In this document: in pieces, positions 10,401 through 20,071 of the stretch
How the letters are laid out: each line of letters begins with the position of its first letter
Position numbering within the stretch: the stretch's first letter is position 1
Assembly (NCBI GenBank): GCA_023853785.1
Contig: JAJIRX010000315.1
Coordinates: forward strand, 1-20,284
Source of the DNA: Psilocybe azurescens
Lineage: Eukaryota; Basidiomycota; Agaricomycetes; Agaricales; Agrocybaceae
DNA: 20,284 nt
Direction of reading: 5' to 3'
Position numbers and translations under genes: made by a program
Notes under the pieces: model-generated
The model's database searches: none
Told to the model about the DNA's origin: nothing
The model's input: only the letters and a program-made list of their open reading frames with translations

Positions 10401-11049
10401 ACACTCCGAAAGAGCCAAGACCCCGTTCGAACTCACCTTAGGTTCATCTCCAATAGCCATTCCACTTGCATTCGAGAACACCAAGGCCCCATCAGTGGAG
10501 GAAAAAGTCAAACATCTCCTAAAAGATCGAGAAGAAGCGCTAGCTGCCCACGAACTTGCAAGACAAAGAATAGCTGAACGACGAAAATCGAACTTCAAAC
10601 CATTCGAGAAAGGAACGAAAGTTTGGCTAGACTCCCGCAACATCTCCACGAGGTATCATTCAAAGATGAAACCGAAACGAGAAGGCCCGTTCACAATCAC
10701 AGAAGTCTTGGGACCTCTCACGTACAGACTCAAAATACCCAAGATATGGAAGATCCATGACGTTTTCCACGCCACTCTACTCATGCCATATAACGAGACA
10801 GAAACATATGGACCGAACTTTCCTAGACCACCACCCGAGATCAAAAATCAGGAAGAACACTGGGAAGTTGAAACTATTCTGAATCACAGAAAGACAGGAC
10901 GAAAACCCAAGAAAGGAAAGCGAAAATATCAGTATCTTATCAAATGGACCGGATTCCCTATCTCCGAAGCAACGTGGGGAAAAAAGATGACAGCGTTCGA
11001 CAACGACAGCGAGATTCTTCGAGAATATCATCAATTACACAAACTCTGA
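7417..11049 (+). pseudogene. pol: pol, frameshifted (protease, RT, RNase H, integrase, chromodomain)
   Basis: Pol cleaves the polyprotein, copies the RNA and integrates the DNA. Visible landmarks in order: aspartic protease DSGA at 7568-7579; RT motifs [18 protein letters not shown] near 8318-8370 and [11 protein letters not shown] near 8454-8487, and YMDD at 8655-8666; RNase H DASKYASGAVL from 9099 and HSDHK near 9300; integrase zinc-binding region with CGIC at 9861-9872; catalytic D at 9966, D at 10183 and E at 10291, the last two spaced DX35E; and a C-terminal chromodomain at about 10924-11046 (YQYLIKWTGFPISEATW). One-base lesions occur near 7526-7530, 7980-7984, 8097-8103, 8127-8130, 8226-8230, 8418-8421, 8584-8586, 8626-8627, 8819-8822, 8909, 8956-8958 and 10080-10086. 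From 9063 on the protein is almost uninterrupted. Confidence 0.9.
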
Positions 11050-11057
11050 CCATCCTG

Positions 11058-11360
11058 ATGCCTCGCTTCCTCCGACGTATCGCCTCTTCTTTCACTCGAA
11101 ACTCCGAAACAAACCAACTCGAAACCCCAATCTTTGATACCCCTTTGGCCGATCAGACTGTGGAAGAGCTTGAGACGCTGCGAAAAGAAATTCTCACCGC
11201 ATACAAAGAAACGATTGATCAGAAGGAGATGGCAAAACAAAACTACCGCCCAGCCGCTGCTAAATCTGCCCACTACCAAGCCAGATCTCTCACGCCTCAA
11301 GTTAAATCTGGTCGAACGAGAACTCCATCGACGCCTTCCACTGATCGCCAAAGTAGTTAA
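11058..11360 (+). CDS. Small ORF after integrase inside the retrotransposon (100 aa)
   Basis: ATG 11058 lies 8 nt after the pol stop and opens an uninterrupted 100-residue frame. The N-terminus is basic (MPRFLRRIASSFTRNSE), the middle is charged and probably helical or coiled-coil (ADQTVEELETLRKEILTAYK), and the C-terminus is Ser/Thr/Pro/Arg-rich. Standard chromoviruses end with the integrase, so an extra ORF is unusual. I do not recognise a domain. It may be an accessory protein, a relic of captured sequence, or chance. Confidence 0.45.
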   Translation: MPRFLRRIASSFTRNSETNQLETPIFDTPLADQTVEELETLRKEILTAYKETIDQKEMAKQNYRPAAAKSAHYQARSLTPQVKSGRTRTPSTPSTDRQSS

Positions 11361-11416
11361 AAAGGCCAAGTCGTTCTACCTCTAAACCATACCTCCAACT
11401 ACCAAAGCAACGCAAC

Positions 11417-11596
11417 ATGTCTTTCATCGATACCCCTGCCGCTTCTTCCTCTTCTACCCCTGCCAACTCACATCTACGAGGCAAACGACCTGCCGTGCCT
11501 TGTTACGCTCAAACACTTTCAACATTTGAAGCCCTAGACCTCTTCACCGACAACGCCGGAATCGCAAACACCACAGGCGAACCATACAGAAACTAA
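11417..11596 (+). CDS. Second small ORF before the 3' LTR (59 aa)
   Basis: ATG 11417 to TAA 11594-11596 encodes 59 residues starting MSFIDTPAASSSSTPANS. It lies 56 nt after the preceding small ORF and in a different frame, so the two could be one gene split by an indel. No domain is recognised. It is short, and chance is possible. Confidence 0.3.
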   Translation: MSFIDTPAASSSSTPANSHLRGKRPAVPCYAQTLSTFEALDLFTDNAGIANTTGEPYRN

Positions 11597-11651
11597 TGAA
11601 CTCGTACAAGTAATAGACTTCACTCCTTCTGAGGCATAAGGAGTGTAGTAC

Positions 11652-11659
11652 GGGGGTAA
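11652..11659 (+). promoter_or_regulatory. Polypurine tract candidate (GGGGGTAA)
   Basis: GGGGGTAA directly abuts the 3' LTR, where plus-strand DNA synthesis is primed. The purine stretch is short, but position and G-run fit. Confidence 0.5.
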
Positions 11660-12148
11660 TGTTACGACAAGTCTTTTTCTTTTCCCTTTCTCTTTTCTTT
11701 TTCTTTTTCTTTTCTTTTTCTTTTCCTTTTCTTTGTCATCCTTCACATCATTGATACAGCATCATCTGCTCTGATGAACTTTGTTTTCTATCATTCTATG
11801 AAACTCCATCATATCTCTGATGGACTTTCACTTCCATCTTTTATGATACATCTTTCGATGAACGTTTGATCTGTTTCCTTTCACTTCCATCTTTTATGAT
11901 ACATCTTTCGATGAACGATTGATCTGTTTCCTCTATTCTTATATACATCTGCTGATGAACATTCAAACTTGTTTCAACTTGCTGTACAGTTCATAGTATT
12001 TATACCAGGAAGGATCCATTGTATTCTTTAGCTAGTTCTTGAGAATCCAACCTGCTTAACCTGCTCTACTCTGAACTTGAACTTGTTCTTGTAAACGATT
12101 GGTGGTTAGATTACGCACACTGCGTGATTCTAACTTGAGATCGTAACA
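11660..12148 (+). repeat. 3' long terminal repeat (489 bp)
   Basis: Same ends, internal 53-bp tandem repeat (11826-11931), TATA box and primer segment as the 5' LTR. It is 31 bp longer only because its polypyrimidine tract (about 11673-11735) is expanded and slightly rearranged. No other difference was seen by eye. Confidence 0.95.
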
Positions 12149-12153
12149 AGCGA
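12149..12153. repeat. Target-site duplication, right copy (AGCGA)
   Basis: Exact copy of 5776-5780, marking the right edge of the insertion. Confidence 0.95.
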
Positions 12154-12630
12154 CTACAGCCATCACGTGCAATACAAACCATAAAAAGACAAACGTTTGA
12201 GCCTAAGGCTATAACCTTGTAGCGCCAATAGAAGCGGAAATAACCGCATGGCCAAATATGACCGGATTTAAATACAAATATCACGTGAAAACATAAACTT
12301 TAACTAAAGAGGAAACACTTTCGGGCCTTCTGTCCCCTATTCGATCTCCCCAATCATTCAATTCAAATTGTCAACATCAGCCAAACAGTGATTATAACAC
12401 GCGCCGCAAAAAATTAATATATTATCGTTTATCGTTATCGTATTTATTGTCGTTATTGTTATCGTATATCGTGAATTGGTCGATCGATTCGTTTTTTCTT
12501 TTTCGTTCGTTTCCCCGTTTTCGGTTCGGAATTCGGTTCGGTTTCTTTCGGAAGTAAGCGGCTGAAAATGCCACGTTTTTGAGTAACACGTGCTTTAAAG
12601 TTACAAGGTCACATCACGTTATAAAATAAA
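12154..12630. other. AT-rich intergenic region with repeated short motifs
   Basis: No gene is supported. CACGTG palindromes occur at 12164, 12282 and 12587. A stretch at about 12410-12475 is built of TTATCG/TATCGT repeats (GATAA on the minus strand), followed by a TTCGG-rich segment near 12520-12545. Before the insertion this DNA lay downstream of both the left plus-strand gene and the F-box gene. Confidence 0.5.
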
Positions 12631-13378
12631 TCACGTTATCGAAGATAGATTTTGTGACAACAGCAGGGGTCCCTGGTTAAAGAACGAGTCTATTACTACG
12701 TAATAGGACTCGTAACTAGCCAATTCGTGGTGTGACTTTCTCTCCAAATCAAAAGTGCAGGAATAAATTTGACTTGAGGGGTCTGGTTTTTGTACAATAC
12801 CGCAAAGAGTTGGGGGACTCGTTATTATATCCCAACCAGTTGACACCAAATCTTCGCCGGCAATTGCTTGCTCCACTATTCCTGAACTGAATCCCAGGCC
12901 ATGTGCATGCTATGACAAGTCGGGCGGGCCATTCGAGGATCCACATCCGAAATTCCTCGGGAATCACAGGGTATTGGGCAAGTAACGAGTCGATGTACGC
13001 CTGTCTGTCGAACGGATGAAGATTGTCCAAGGACCATGTGAGCGAGTTTTCAAAATGGGGAGTATGTATGATCCTATGGTATAGAGCAAGCAAACGGCTT
13101 CGGATTGGATGCAGCTCAGCCATTGGTAGAAGACGCAGCCATTCTTTGCAGACGCCATGCGATATAATGTATGGCTTGAGTTCGAGAAACGAGAATATAT
13201 GAAGCAGAATTTCGAGTGGCAGAGATTGGAGTGTCGCTATACTGCAATCAATGGCCGATTCATCGCTCTGTAATTGTTCGCGGTGTTTCGATTTACGGAA
13301 AGCTAGTTGTTGTGTAAACAGTACTGGTGCTCTCCAAAAGGAATTACAAACAGTGAAAACCGAGTGGAGTTGACCCAT
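12631..13378 (-). CDS. F-box protein (one-base frameshift)
   Basis: F-box proteins recruit substrates to SCF ubiquitin ligases through Skp1. From ATG 13378 the protein begins MGQLHSVF; the F-box follows at about residues 50-80 (LQSLPLEILLHIFSFLELK). Downstream lies a globular region seen in fungal F-box proteins (RMWILEWPARLVIACTWPG; FGVNWLGYN). The original frame stops at 12749, but the sequence after the G5 run at 12812-12816 continues sensibly in another frame (TLCGIVQKPDPSS) to a stop at 12631. Removing one base there gives 747 nt, 248 residues. No introns are needed. The substrate is unknown. The run may hold a consensus error, or the gene may truly be shifted and end early. A TATATAT element near 13561-13569 could be the promoter. 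Confidence 0.75.
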
Positions 13379-14711
13379 TCTGAGAGATGACTTATGTTGC
13401 CAGTTGAACAGGCTCTGGGATTCTCCCTTGAGGCGCAGACGCCCTTCGTGGTAGAATGTGGTGTTGAGGCAAAAGATGAGATTCCTCGTTCGGATTCTTT
13501 CTGATTCATTTCATCACCTGACTTCGAGTCAGTAGTACCCTTATGCGACGCGCCGCGCGAATATATACATCAAGGGCCTGTCCTGTTTCCTCGTACACAC
13601 CAAATTGAAAATAGTAACATACTCATAAAACGCTACCCAAAAAATGAGCAAGAAAACACAATTATATCATTGTACAAGCCCAATGTCGATACACGACATA
13701 AGACGGGTAAGTGTAGGGTATGCAAGTAAATATGTACAGGCAGATGTGGATTGATTGAATCATCATCAATATTAGGGGTCATTATCGACGGGTGTCACTT
13801 GGATTCCGGAAGGAAGAAATGAAGGAGAAGTACGGGGTATGAGTTATAAGAATGGGAGCGAACGGCAAATGAGAGTAGGTCAGGTCCGGGGACGGAGACA
13901 GAGACGGGATAGAGAGCAAGGGGGTATATGTGAGCGTGAATGAGTGGGACCTAAAGTGACTTCAGATGTCGAGAGTCGGATGTCGCATATACGAAAATCG
14001 ATAGAAAGAGATGGAATGGATATATGTTCATGGTGATGCCAACGGTTGGTGTGGTTTGATTGTCAGGACAAAAGAGATTGCGAAAGCGAGAGGTAAAAGG
14101 CGAAACCCGAAAATCGAATGACTATGATGATGATGAGAGAATCGACGATAGAACCCAGAGACAGACGAGAATGAAAGAAAAGGAAAGAGAAAAAAGATCA
14201 TGAAAGTAGTGTCGTAGAACGGTCGTGATAATATAGACATAGGGGATATGAGTTAGACCAGATTGCGTCCTGGTATACTGGTGATGTGCAATTTGATGCG
14301 TCCAAGTGGTTGATTCTGTGGGGGTATAGAGAAGGGAAAAGCGGCCATCACGATTGGGAAGGTGCAAGTTGATGGCCGTGATGATGATGTCGATGATAGA
14401 AAGTCGTCGGTCGCTGATTTGATGTGTCGAGTAAGAAGATGGATTGTGCTGATGGATGTGGCGCAATGGGTCAATGGATGAGGGTGGACATTAAAGCCAT
14501 GCGCGATAAGGCCCAATCAATGACGCACACCATCCCTGTCCCGCTCGACAGATAAACGTCAAACTCGCATCGACGAGATCAAGAATCATGTCCCAAGAAA
14601 ACGTAACCCCCAAGAGAAACCAACAGAAGGAGGAGGCAGGGATGGTTGGAATGGCATCCAGACTCTCCCGACAAGAAAACCAAAAAATGATGATAATGGA
14701 CAAGTGTTGTT
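13379..14711. other. Intergenic region, no gene seen
   Basis: Contains the F-box upstream region, including a GC-rich CGCGCCGCGCG segment and a TATATA element near 13545-13570, and the probable 3' UTR of the Ser/Pro-rich gene. GA-rich and GAT-repeat sequence dominates 13790-14480. Open frames here have no protein-like composition that I would trust. Confidence 0.5.
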
Positions 14712-16649
14712 TCAGATGGCTGTCCCCGACATGGAGCTGACCCCCTTTAGTGCGTCCACGCTAGCGTCGCGGAGTGCCTCTCCCGCTCTGATGAATGGGG
14801 CACTGAACGAAAGCTTCCGCTTCTGTTGACCTTGTCCCCGGACAGGACTCATGCTAGACCCTGCATGAGCCGGAGACGTTGCTGTTGAGCTGTGCATGTG
14901 CGAGTGGAAAAAGAGTGATGAGGACTCTGAGGCGAGGAAGCCGAAGCTTTTGCGACTGATGATTCATGTTGTTTGGACTTGGCCATAGGAATAGGTATAG
15001 GCGACGATCTCGAGGAGGGAGTGGATTCTGGTGCTATGGACAGACGAAGAGGAGCTAGAGGTTTCGAAGGCACTGATTCCTGTGAAATGAACGTAGATGA
15101 TTCGGGTACAGGCGCCGGTGTTGGCGTGTCTTTCACTGGTGTCTTGGTCGCCGTCGCGAAGAGTGATGGACGAGGGCCTTTGGGCGAAACTGAACCCGAA
15201 GCCGCCCTCTCGCTCGCAGTAGGGGCTGGCGGGATATTCAGCCCATGTAATGAAAGCCTCTTCATTGGTACGACATCTAAATCATCTGCTGCGCCTGGGA
15301 CTGCAGACAGAGCCAGAGGAGACGGCGACCTCGGTAATGAATTGGGCGATGTCCCAGGGGACCCCGACGGTTTCCTCGAGAAAGACGCTTTCAGAAGGCT
15401 CTCCTGAGACGACCCCATCTTCGAAGCCACGCTCTCCCTGGAGGATGATGCAGAAAGTGTAACACCTGCAGGTAAGCCGGAGCTTGAGATCCTCGGACTG
15501 GGGACAGGCGAAAGCCTTGGTGATGGTGTGCCGCTGGGGGACCTCCTAGGTGACGGCAGAGGGAAGAGCTGTGCCTCATCCTCTTCTTCGATCGGGGAAG
15601 AGCGTAACCTGTGACGCGGGTCGAGAATGTCAGGCATGAGTTCATCCATAGTCGAATTGGAGGATATTGTAGAGCTTGAATCGCGGTCCCTTCCCAATGA
15701 ACGAGGGTATCGTGGTGACCCAGAGTAGGGAGATCCTGGGGATAACGAGGAGAAGGCTGCACCGGCGGTTGACGAAGCGCCTGGAGCGTAGAATGGCTCC
15801 AAGGATTCCCTATTCGCATCAATAGACTTCCTCCGCTTGTCCACTTCATCCACTGTCAAAGAGAAGGCAGTTTTCGCGCCGTACCGGGACGACTCCGCCA
15901 CATCGTCTAGACAGGCGGACAGAACGCTGAATTCTTTCGAGAAGCTGGCGTTTCTCGTGTGAGTCGGAAGCCTGAACAGCCCATTGATGTCGTTATTGTC
16001 GAGACTGCTGCTTCTACGACGCTTTGCGCCCCTTGTGAACTTTTCTTGCCAGTTTTCGCCTTCTCTAAGAGATTCTTCCATGGTATGCTCACACGCCTCG
16101 CAGCATGGTCGTAAAGGGACCGTTGCGGCGTCGTCCCGTCGATGGTATATAGGCAGTGAAGGGCGACGGACAGGAGATAATGGCATTAGTGTCGGTGATG
16201 TGGATGGCGACCTATAAACAAGACAAGAAGGCGGTCTTTGGTGATAACTGGAGAAAGTGAGCTCGATCTACCCCTCGATGGGGATCGCGACGACCTTCTT
16301 CTGAACCTATGTGTAGTTTAGCATTAAAATTGAACAAAAATATAATGTCAAATCACGAACAGCGGAATTGGGACTTTAATAACGACCCTCGAATCCTCTG
16401 GGGCTGGAGAGCCGGCCGTCGCATCCTCCGCATCCGACTCTGCCTGCTGTCCCTTCCTCTTCCACAAAGGCAGCGAATAAGACTTGGTCATCATCAATGA
16501 TGATCTCTTTGCAGCGCCTCTGGTATCAGCACACACTCGTTGTCGAACCTCACAACTCTACCGGACCCATCAGCCTCAGGAGCTGACATCCCTGGCAACA
16601 TAAAGTCGCCCTTCATCGAGCTCGCCTGGACTATGGTGGCAGTCTCCAT
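14712..16649 (-). CDS. Conserved Ser/Pro-rich fungal protein, function unknown
   Basis: Exon 1 runs from ATG 16649 (METATIVQASSMKGDFML) to about 16361, exon 2 from about 16300 to 16272, and exon 3 from 16211 to 14712; introns are about 54-60 nt with a GCTAAAC branch site. The N-terminus has KSYSLPLWKRKG, then SPVRR and a Cys pair (RPCCEACEH). The bulk is low-complexity Ser/Pro with many SP and RSPS motifs, plausible kinase sites, and the C-terminus ends SFSAPFIRAGEALRD...SMSGTAI. Two one-base deletions are inferred: in AAA at 16508-16510 and in A5 at 14908-14912 (plus strand); without the second, the protein would end early near 14849. From memory, similar proteins are common in Agaricomycetes under the label proteophosphoglycan-like or hypothetical; I could not check this. 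Likely a disordered, phosphorylated regulatory protein, by inference only. Confidence 0.65.
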
Positions 16650-18228
16650 GGGATGAGGTTGTGGTTGAAGTTAAAGGTCAGAATAACCTCAGTCCCACCG
16701 CGTATGAAAAAAGGAAGGAATGGTGCGATAGTTTGTCGTGGGCGGTTCTTCTTCTGGACCCAATTCAGGACACACGATCCCCACATGTCACCCCCTGATC
16801 TCGGCTCTATTTGTCGAGTTCTTTCTTTCAAAATTGCATCGCAGTCCGCAGTGGTTTGCGGTAGAGACCAGTAGAGATACCTCAGATGTAGCGTTCAAGA
16901 GTGTCAAAAATTTGAGCACCATACTGTCTTGTTCTCAAACCAATCTTTTCATTCGTTTCTATTAGACACTATCTTATTTCGGTTACACACTGGTTACCAT
17001 ACGTTAAGTAAGGTAGACACATGATGGACTAAATAGAAGCATTATTCTTGGAGCCTTTCCAATTCCAACACTGTGATGGAGTACTCGTTTCCCCGTGGCA
17101 TACACTAGATTCCATTCGGACGGAGGGTGGGGCAAGCTATGAACTAAAATCGGAGGCGGTTTCCAGTCGAGAGTATGCCCACTATAGTTTGTTATGGATG
17201 TAGGAACGGAGAGAATGAAAATGGTCCCGCAGTTGTGGCAATGCAGACAATACAGCCACTGGAAGTCTGGGAACCTCAATAAGGGAAATAGCAAGCGGAG
17301 CGAATGCTGCGAGCGCCCGGATATGATCCTTCACGGGCACAACCCCACCGGAGCCGAGACAGCACCAAAGCGTCCGAATTTTGTATTGAGACCAAAAAGG
17401 CGAAGAGACTGCTGTAGACGTTCAAAGGTTCAAACAAGACGAGTTCTGGAGTCAAGCTGAAAGCCTGAGGAAGCACGGACTCACAGGGAGGAGAACGTTA
17501 AGCTCCAATGTGACGAGTGTTCAGTAAATTTCAAGGGGCGTATCGCGTGTCAGGATGTTTGGTCCTGCGGAGCAGTGAACACATCGTAGAGAAGAGGTGG
17601 TCAGTGTACCATTGCATCATCCCTATCAGCACCTTTGCAAGTTTGGACGACTCATTGACCTTTATACACCGTTGACGTGCGTTGAAGCTGTAAAGATTTC
17701 CCATCTCGAATCTAAAGACAATTTCGTACAGCCTTTAAGTTTCATGAACCATTACGGTCAGAAAATCTCCACAAGAGGCTTTGTGGGAGTCGTCAAATAG
17801 CACATGAATAGACGGGTCCGCTGGCGCAGCGCTAATGAAGCTTTTACTGTTCATGAACAAGATCCATGGCGCTGAAATTCAAGGCGTCGCAAATTCTGCC
17901 CAAACTCTTTCTGCCTTTCCCCAGATATCCAGCGTAGAGGTTCATTGATAGGTTCTGTACATAGCTAGCCCCTAAAGTATTGTTGTATCACTAGAGACGA
18001 TATGTATGCAAGTTATTTGAAACATTGAGTGCCAGTGTAGAGGTAGAAACTTGTGCTCACTTACACGTGATGCATTTTAGAATGCTCGCCGGCACCGGTT
18101 ATGCGTAGAACCGGATTTCCAATTTCCCACAAACCATACAAATACCCGACTGCTTCAAGCTCACCGATTCCTCAGAATTCCTCTCATTCGTTATCTTTTC
18201 TCTATTCCACAGAAAACTACCTCCTTCT
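16650..18228. other. Intergenic region, no gene supported
   Basis: Holds the upstream region of the Ser/Pro-rich gene and of the dehydrogenase gene. A minus-strand frame of about 57 codons (MGNLYSFNARQRCIKVNESS, near 17530-17710) and minus frames at 17004-17476 exist, but I found neither recognisable domains nor consistent splice sites. A CACGTG lies at 18064-18069. Confidence 0.45.
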
Positions 18229-19576
18229 ATGTCGAGCCGTCTCGCCCAAGTGTCAGGTCACGTAACCAATTCAAGTGGGCGCGGGCTACTTGTTGGAGAG
18301 GTTGCTATTATCACAGGTGCGTTGAATGACATGCTGTTCACGGTGCTGGTCTAGGAGAGCTCTCTATAGCGTCATATCATAAAAGTATTAGCTGACTGAA
18401 CCATTTGCTTCTCTACAGGTGCTGGTCAGGTGAACTTCTGTTCTTACTCACAGGTAAGTTGATAGCACTAAACGTCGCTTTCTACAGGGTATCGGCCGCT
18501 CAACTGCAATCCTCTTCGCCAAAGAAGGTGCCAGGGTCGTCATCAGCGAGTGCGTAACATCATATCTTAAGCTTCTGTGAGGATCTTTATCTGACAAACT
18601 TTCATAAATTAGTATCGACGCCAAGCGTCTGGAAACCGTAGAGGGCGAAATCAAAGCTGCTGGTGGCGAGGTCCTCTCTGTCGCTGGCGATGTGGGCGCA
18701 GATGACTTTCCAAAGAAAATTGTGGACGCAACTGTACAGTGAGTTGATACTTCTCTGTGGACTTGGATGTCGTTTGACCATAATTCACTTAGAAAATGGG
18801 GTAAAATTAACCATATTATCAACAACGCTGGGTTCACATTCGACAAGATGCTGCACACCACTCCCGACGAAACATTCGATATCATTATGAAGATCCATGT
18901 TCGCGCGCCATTCAGACTTATTCGTCAAGCCGCCCCATACTTCCGTCTCAAGGTATATTCCAGTGTCCATGTTCCCAAATTTCTTCTCATATGGCCGACC
19001 ATAGCCCGAGCTTCGTGAGAACCGCTCAATTATTAACGTCTCGTCAACATCAGGCCTTCATGGCAACGTCGGCCAGGCCAACTACGCCGCTGCCAAAGCC
19101 GCGGTCATCGGTCTGACGAAAACCATCGCGAAAGAGTGGGGCCCCTTCGGTGTTCGTGCAAACACCATCGCCTTCGGCTTGATCCACACACGGTGCGTTC
19201 GAGCTTCTGAACTTACAATGCCGTTCATTGTCTCTACATGTGACCTTTACCGTTACTGATGCATCTGCTTGACGCAAATCAGGTTGACAGCACCTAAAGA
19301 GGCTGGCGTTACGATTGAGATTGACGGAAAGAAGGTTGCGCTGGGCGTTCCAGGCGCACGCCCCCGGCTGCTACTGCCCAGTCTGAAGAAGCTTTTCCCG
19401 GTATACCCCTAAGACGCGGTGGAACCCCAGAAGATGCTGCTGGCTCTATGCTTTTGTATGCTTTTCCCCCTTCATCCTCTTTTATCTTGTCTGATTCATA
19501 TAACGTATCCAGCTTGGCCTCTCCATTGGCTTCATATGTCTCCGGACACACTTTGGAAGTTACTGGAGGTGTTTGA
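18229..19576 (+). CDS. Short-chain dehydrogenase/reductase, FabG-like (3-oxoacyl reductase type)
   Basis: NAD(P)H-dependent oxidoreductase of the SDR family; the closest known type is 3-oxoacyl-ACP reductase of fatty-acid synthesis. Exons: 18229-18316, 18419-18429, 18488-18549, 18613-18738, 18793-18952, 19005-19192, 19283-19455, 19513-19576. Motifs: cofactor loop TGAGQGIG (built across exons 1-3), NNAG, catalytic Ser in INVSSTSG and YAAAK, and a C-terminus SYVSGHTLEVTGGV. Exons total 872 nt; adding one base to the C5 run at 19361-19365 gives 291 codons with all motifs in frame, whereas the uncorrected frame stops soon after at 19410-19412. Exon 2 is an 11-nt microexon. Substrate is unproven; it could instead reduce another 3-oxoacyl or sugar substrate. 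There is no clear N-terminal targeting signal. Confidence 0.85.
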
Positions 19577-20071
19577 ATCTGAGCACGCTTAATAATATAA
19601 TTCCCATTTTGTAAGATATGGACGCAATGCTCCAATATGTATATATCCCATTTCGATGCTCAAACCTTATGACATCTTTTGCCATGTGTGGCGTGCGTGA
19701 AATCGATGCTACGACTGAGTCCCAGAACTATTGAACATGTGCTTACTATCCCAAAATTGATCCGGGGGTCAAATTTATTTGCCTTGTCTCTTCGTTATGA
19801 ATTATACAGAAGGCGACATTGAGATTTTACCTTTCTTCAAAGAGATAGCAATGAGCGTTGAGGCGCCTCGCCGCGCGTCGGCACGTCGACAGGCAGGTAA
19901 CGAAGCAAGTCACGCGGACAACCATCGCACGATCAAACTGCATTTAAATAAACTATCTCGTTATCTGCGTAGGTTGCTTCGCACCGCGCCACCAGGAGAC
20001 ATTCATGGGTCCCTTTGTTAAACTTCATCATTAAATTAGGGTATATGTCGAGACAAAGCGATATCGTTCTA
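19577..20071. other. Dehydrogenase 3' flank, no gene seen
   Basis: Probable 3' UTR and spacer. A plus-strand frame at 19779-20021 (80 residues, Arg-rich) has no recognisable features. Confidence 0.45.

Larger units (their letters stand above)
5781..12148 (+). mobile_element. Complete Ty3/Gypsy chromovirus-type LTR retrotransposon (Tf1/sushi-like)
   Basis: The element is 6368 bp with two LTRs that begin TGTTACGA and end TCGTAACA, a perfect 8-bp inverted repeat, and it is flanked by AGCGA duplications. Gene order is gag, protease, reverse transcriptase, RNase H, integrase, chromodomain, which is the Ty3/Gypsy order with the chromodomain typical of chromoviruses. The site after the 5' LTR fits self-priming rather than tRNA priming, as in Tf1 of fission yeast. 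About 18 single-base frameshifts interrupt gag and pol, yet outside one polypyrimidine tract the LTRs look identical, so the insertion is young. As written it could not make its own proteins. It may be an intact copy with consensus errors or a copy mobilised in trans. Confidence 0.95.

Noticed and set aside
11534..11746. 70-codon Lys-rich minus-strand frame over the 3' LTR start
   Set aside because: The Lys run is only the complement of the LTR polypyrimidine tract.
5781..12148. Repeat-induced point mutation (RIP) as the cause of the broken reading frames
   Set aside because: RIP leaves C-to-T changes and stop codons; here the lesions are single-base indels and the LTRs match each other.
13303..13509. 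Minus-strand frame overlapping the F-box gene start
   Set aside because: Its sequence has no recognisable domain, whereas the frame from 13378 carries a clear F-box.
14973..15407. 144-codon plus-strand frame opposite the Ser/Pro-rich gene
   Set aside because: It is the complement of a low-complexity coding exon. The minus-strand reading has SP/RS motifs, flanking exons and a consistent start.
17004..17476. Overlapping frames on both strands in the intergenic region
   Set aside because: No domain, no agreeing splice sites and no conserved-looking composition; treated as chance frames.
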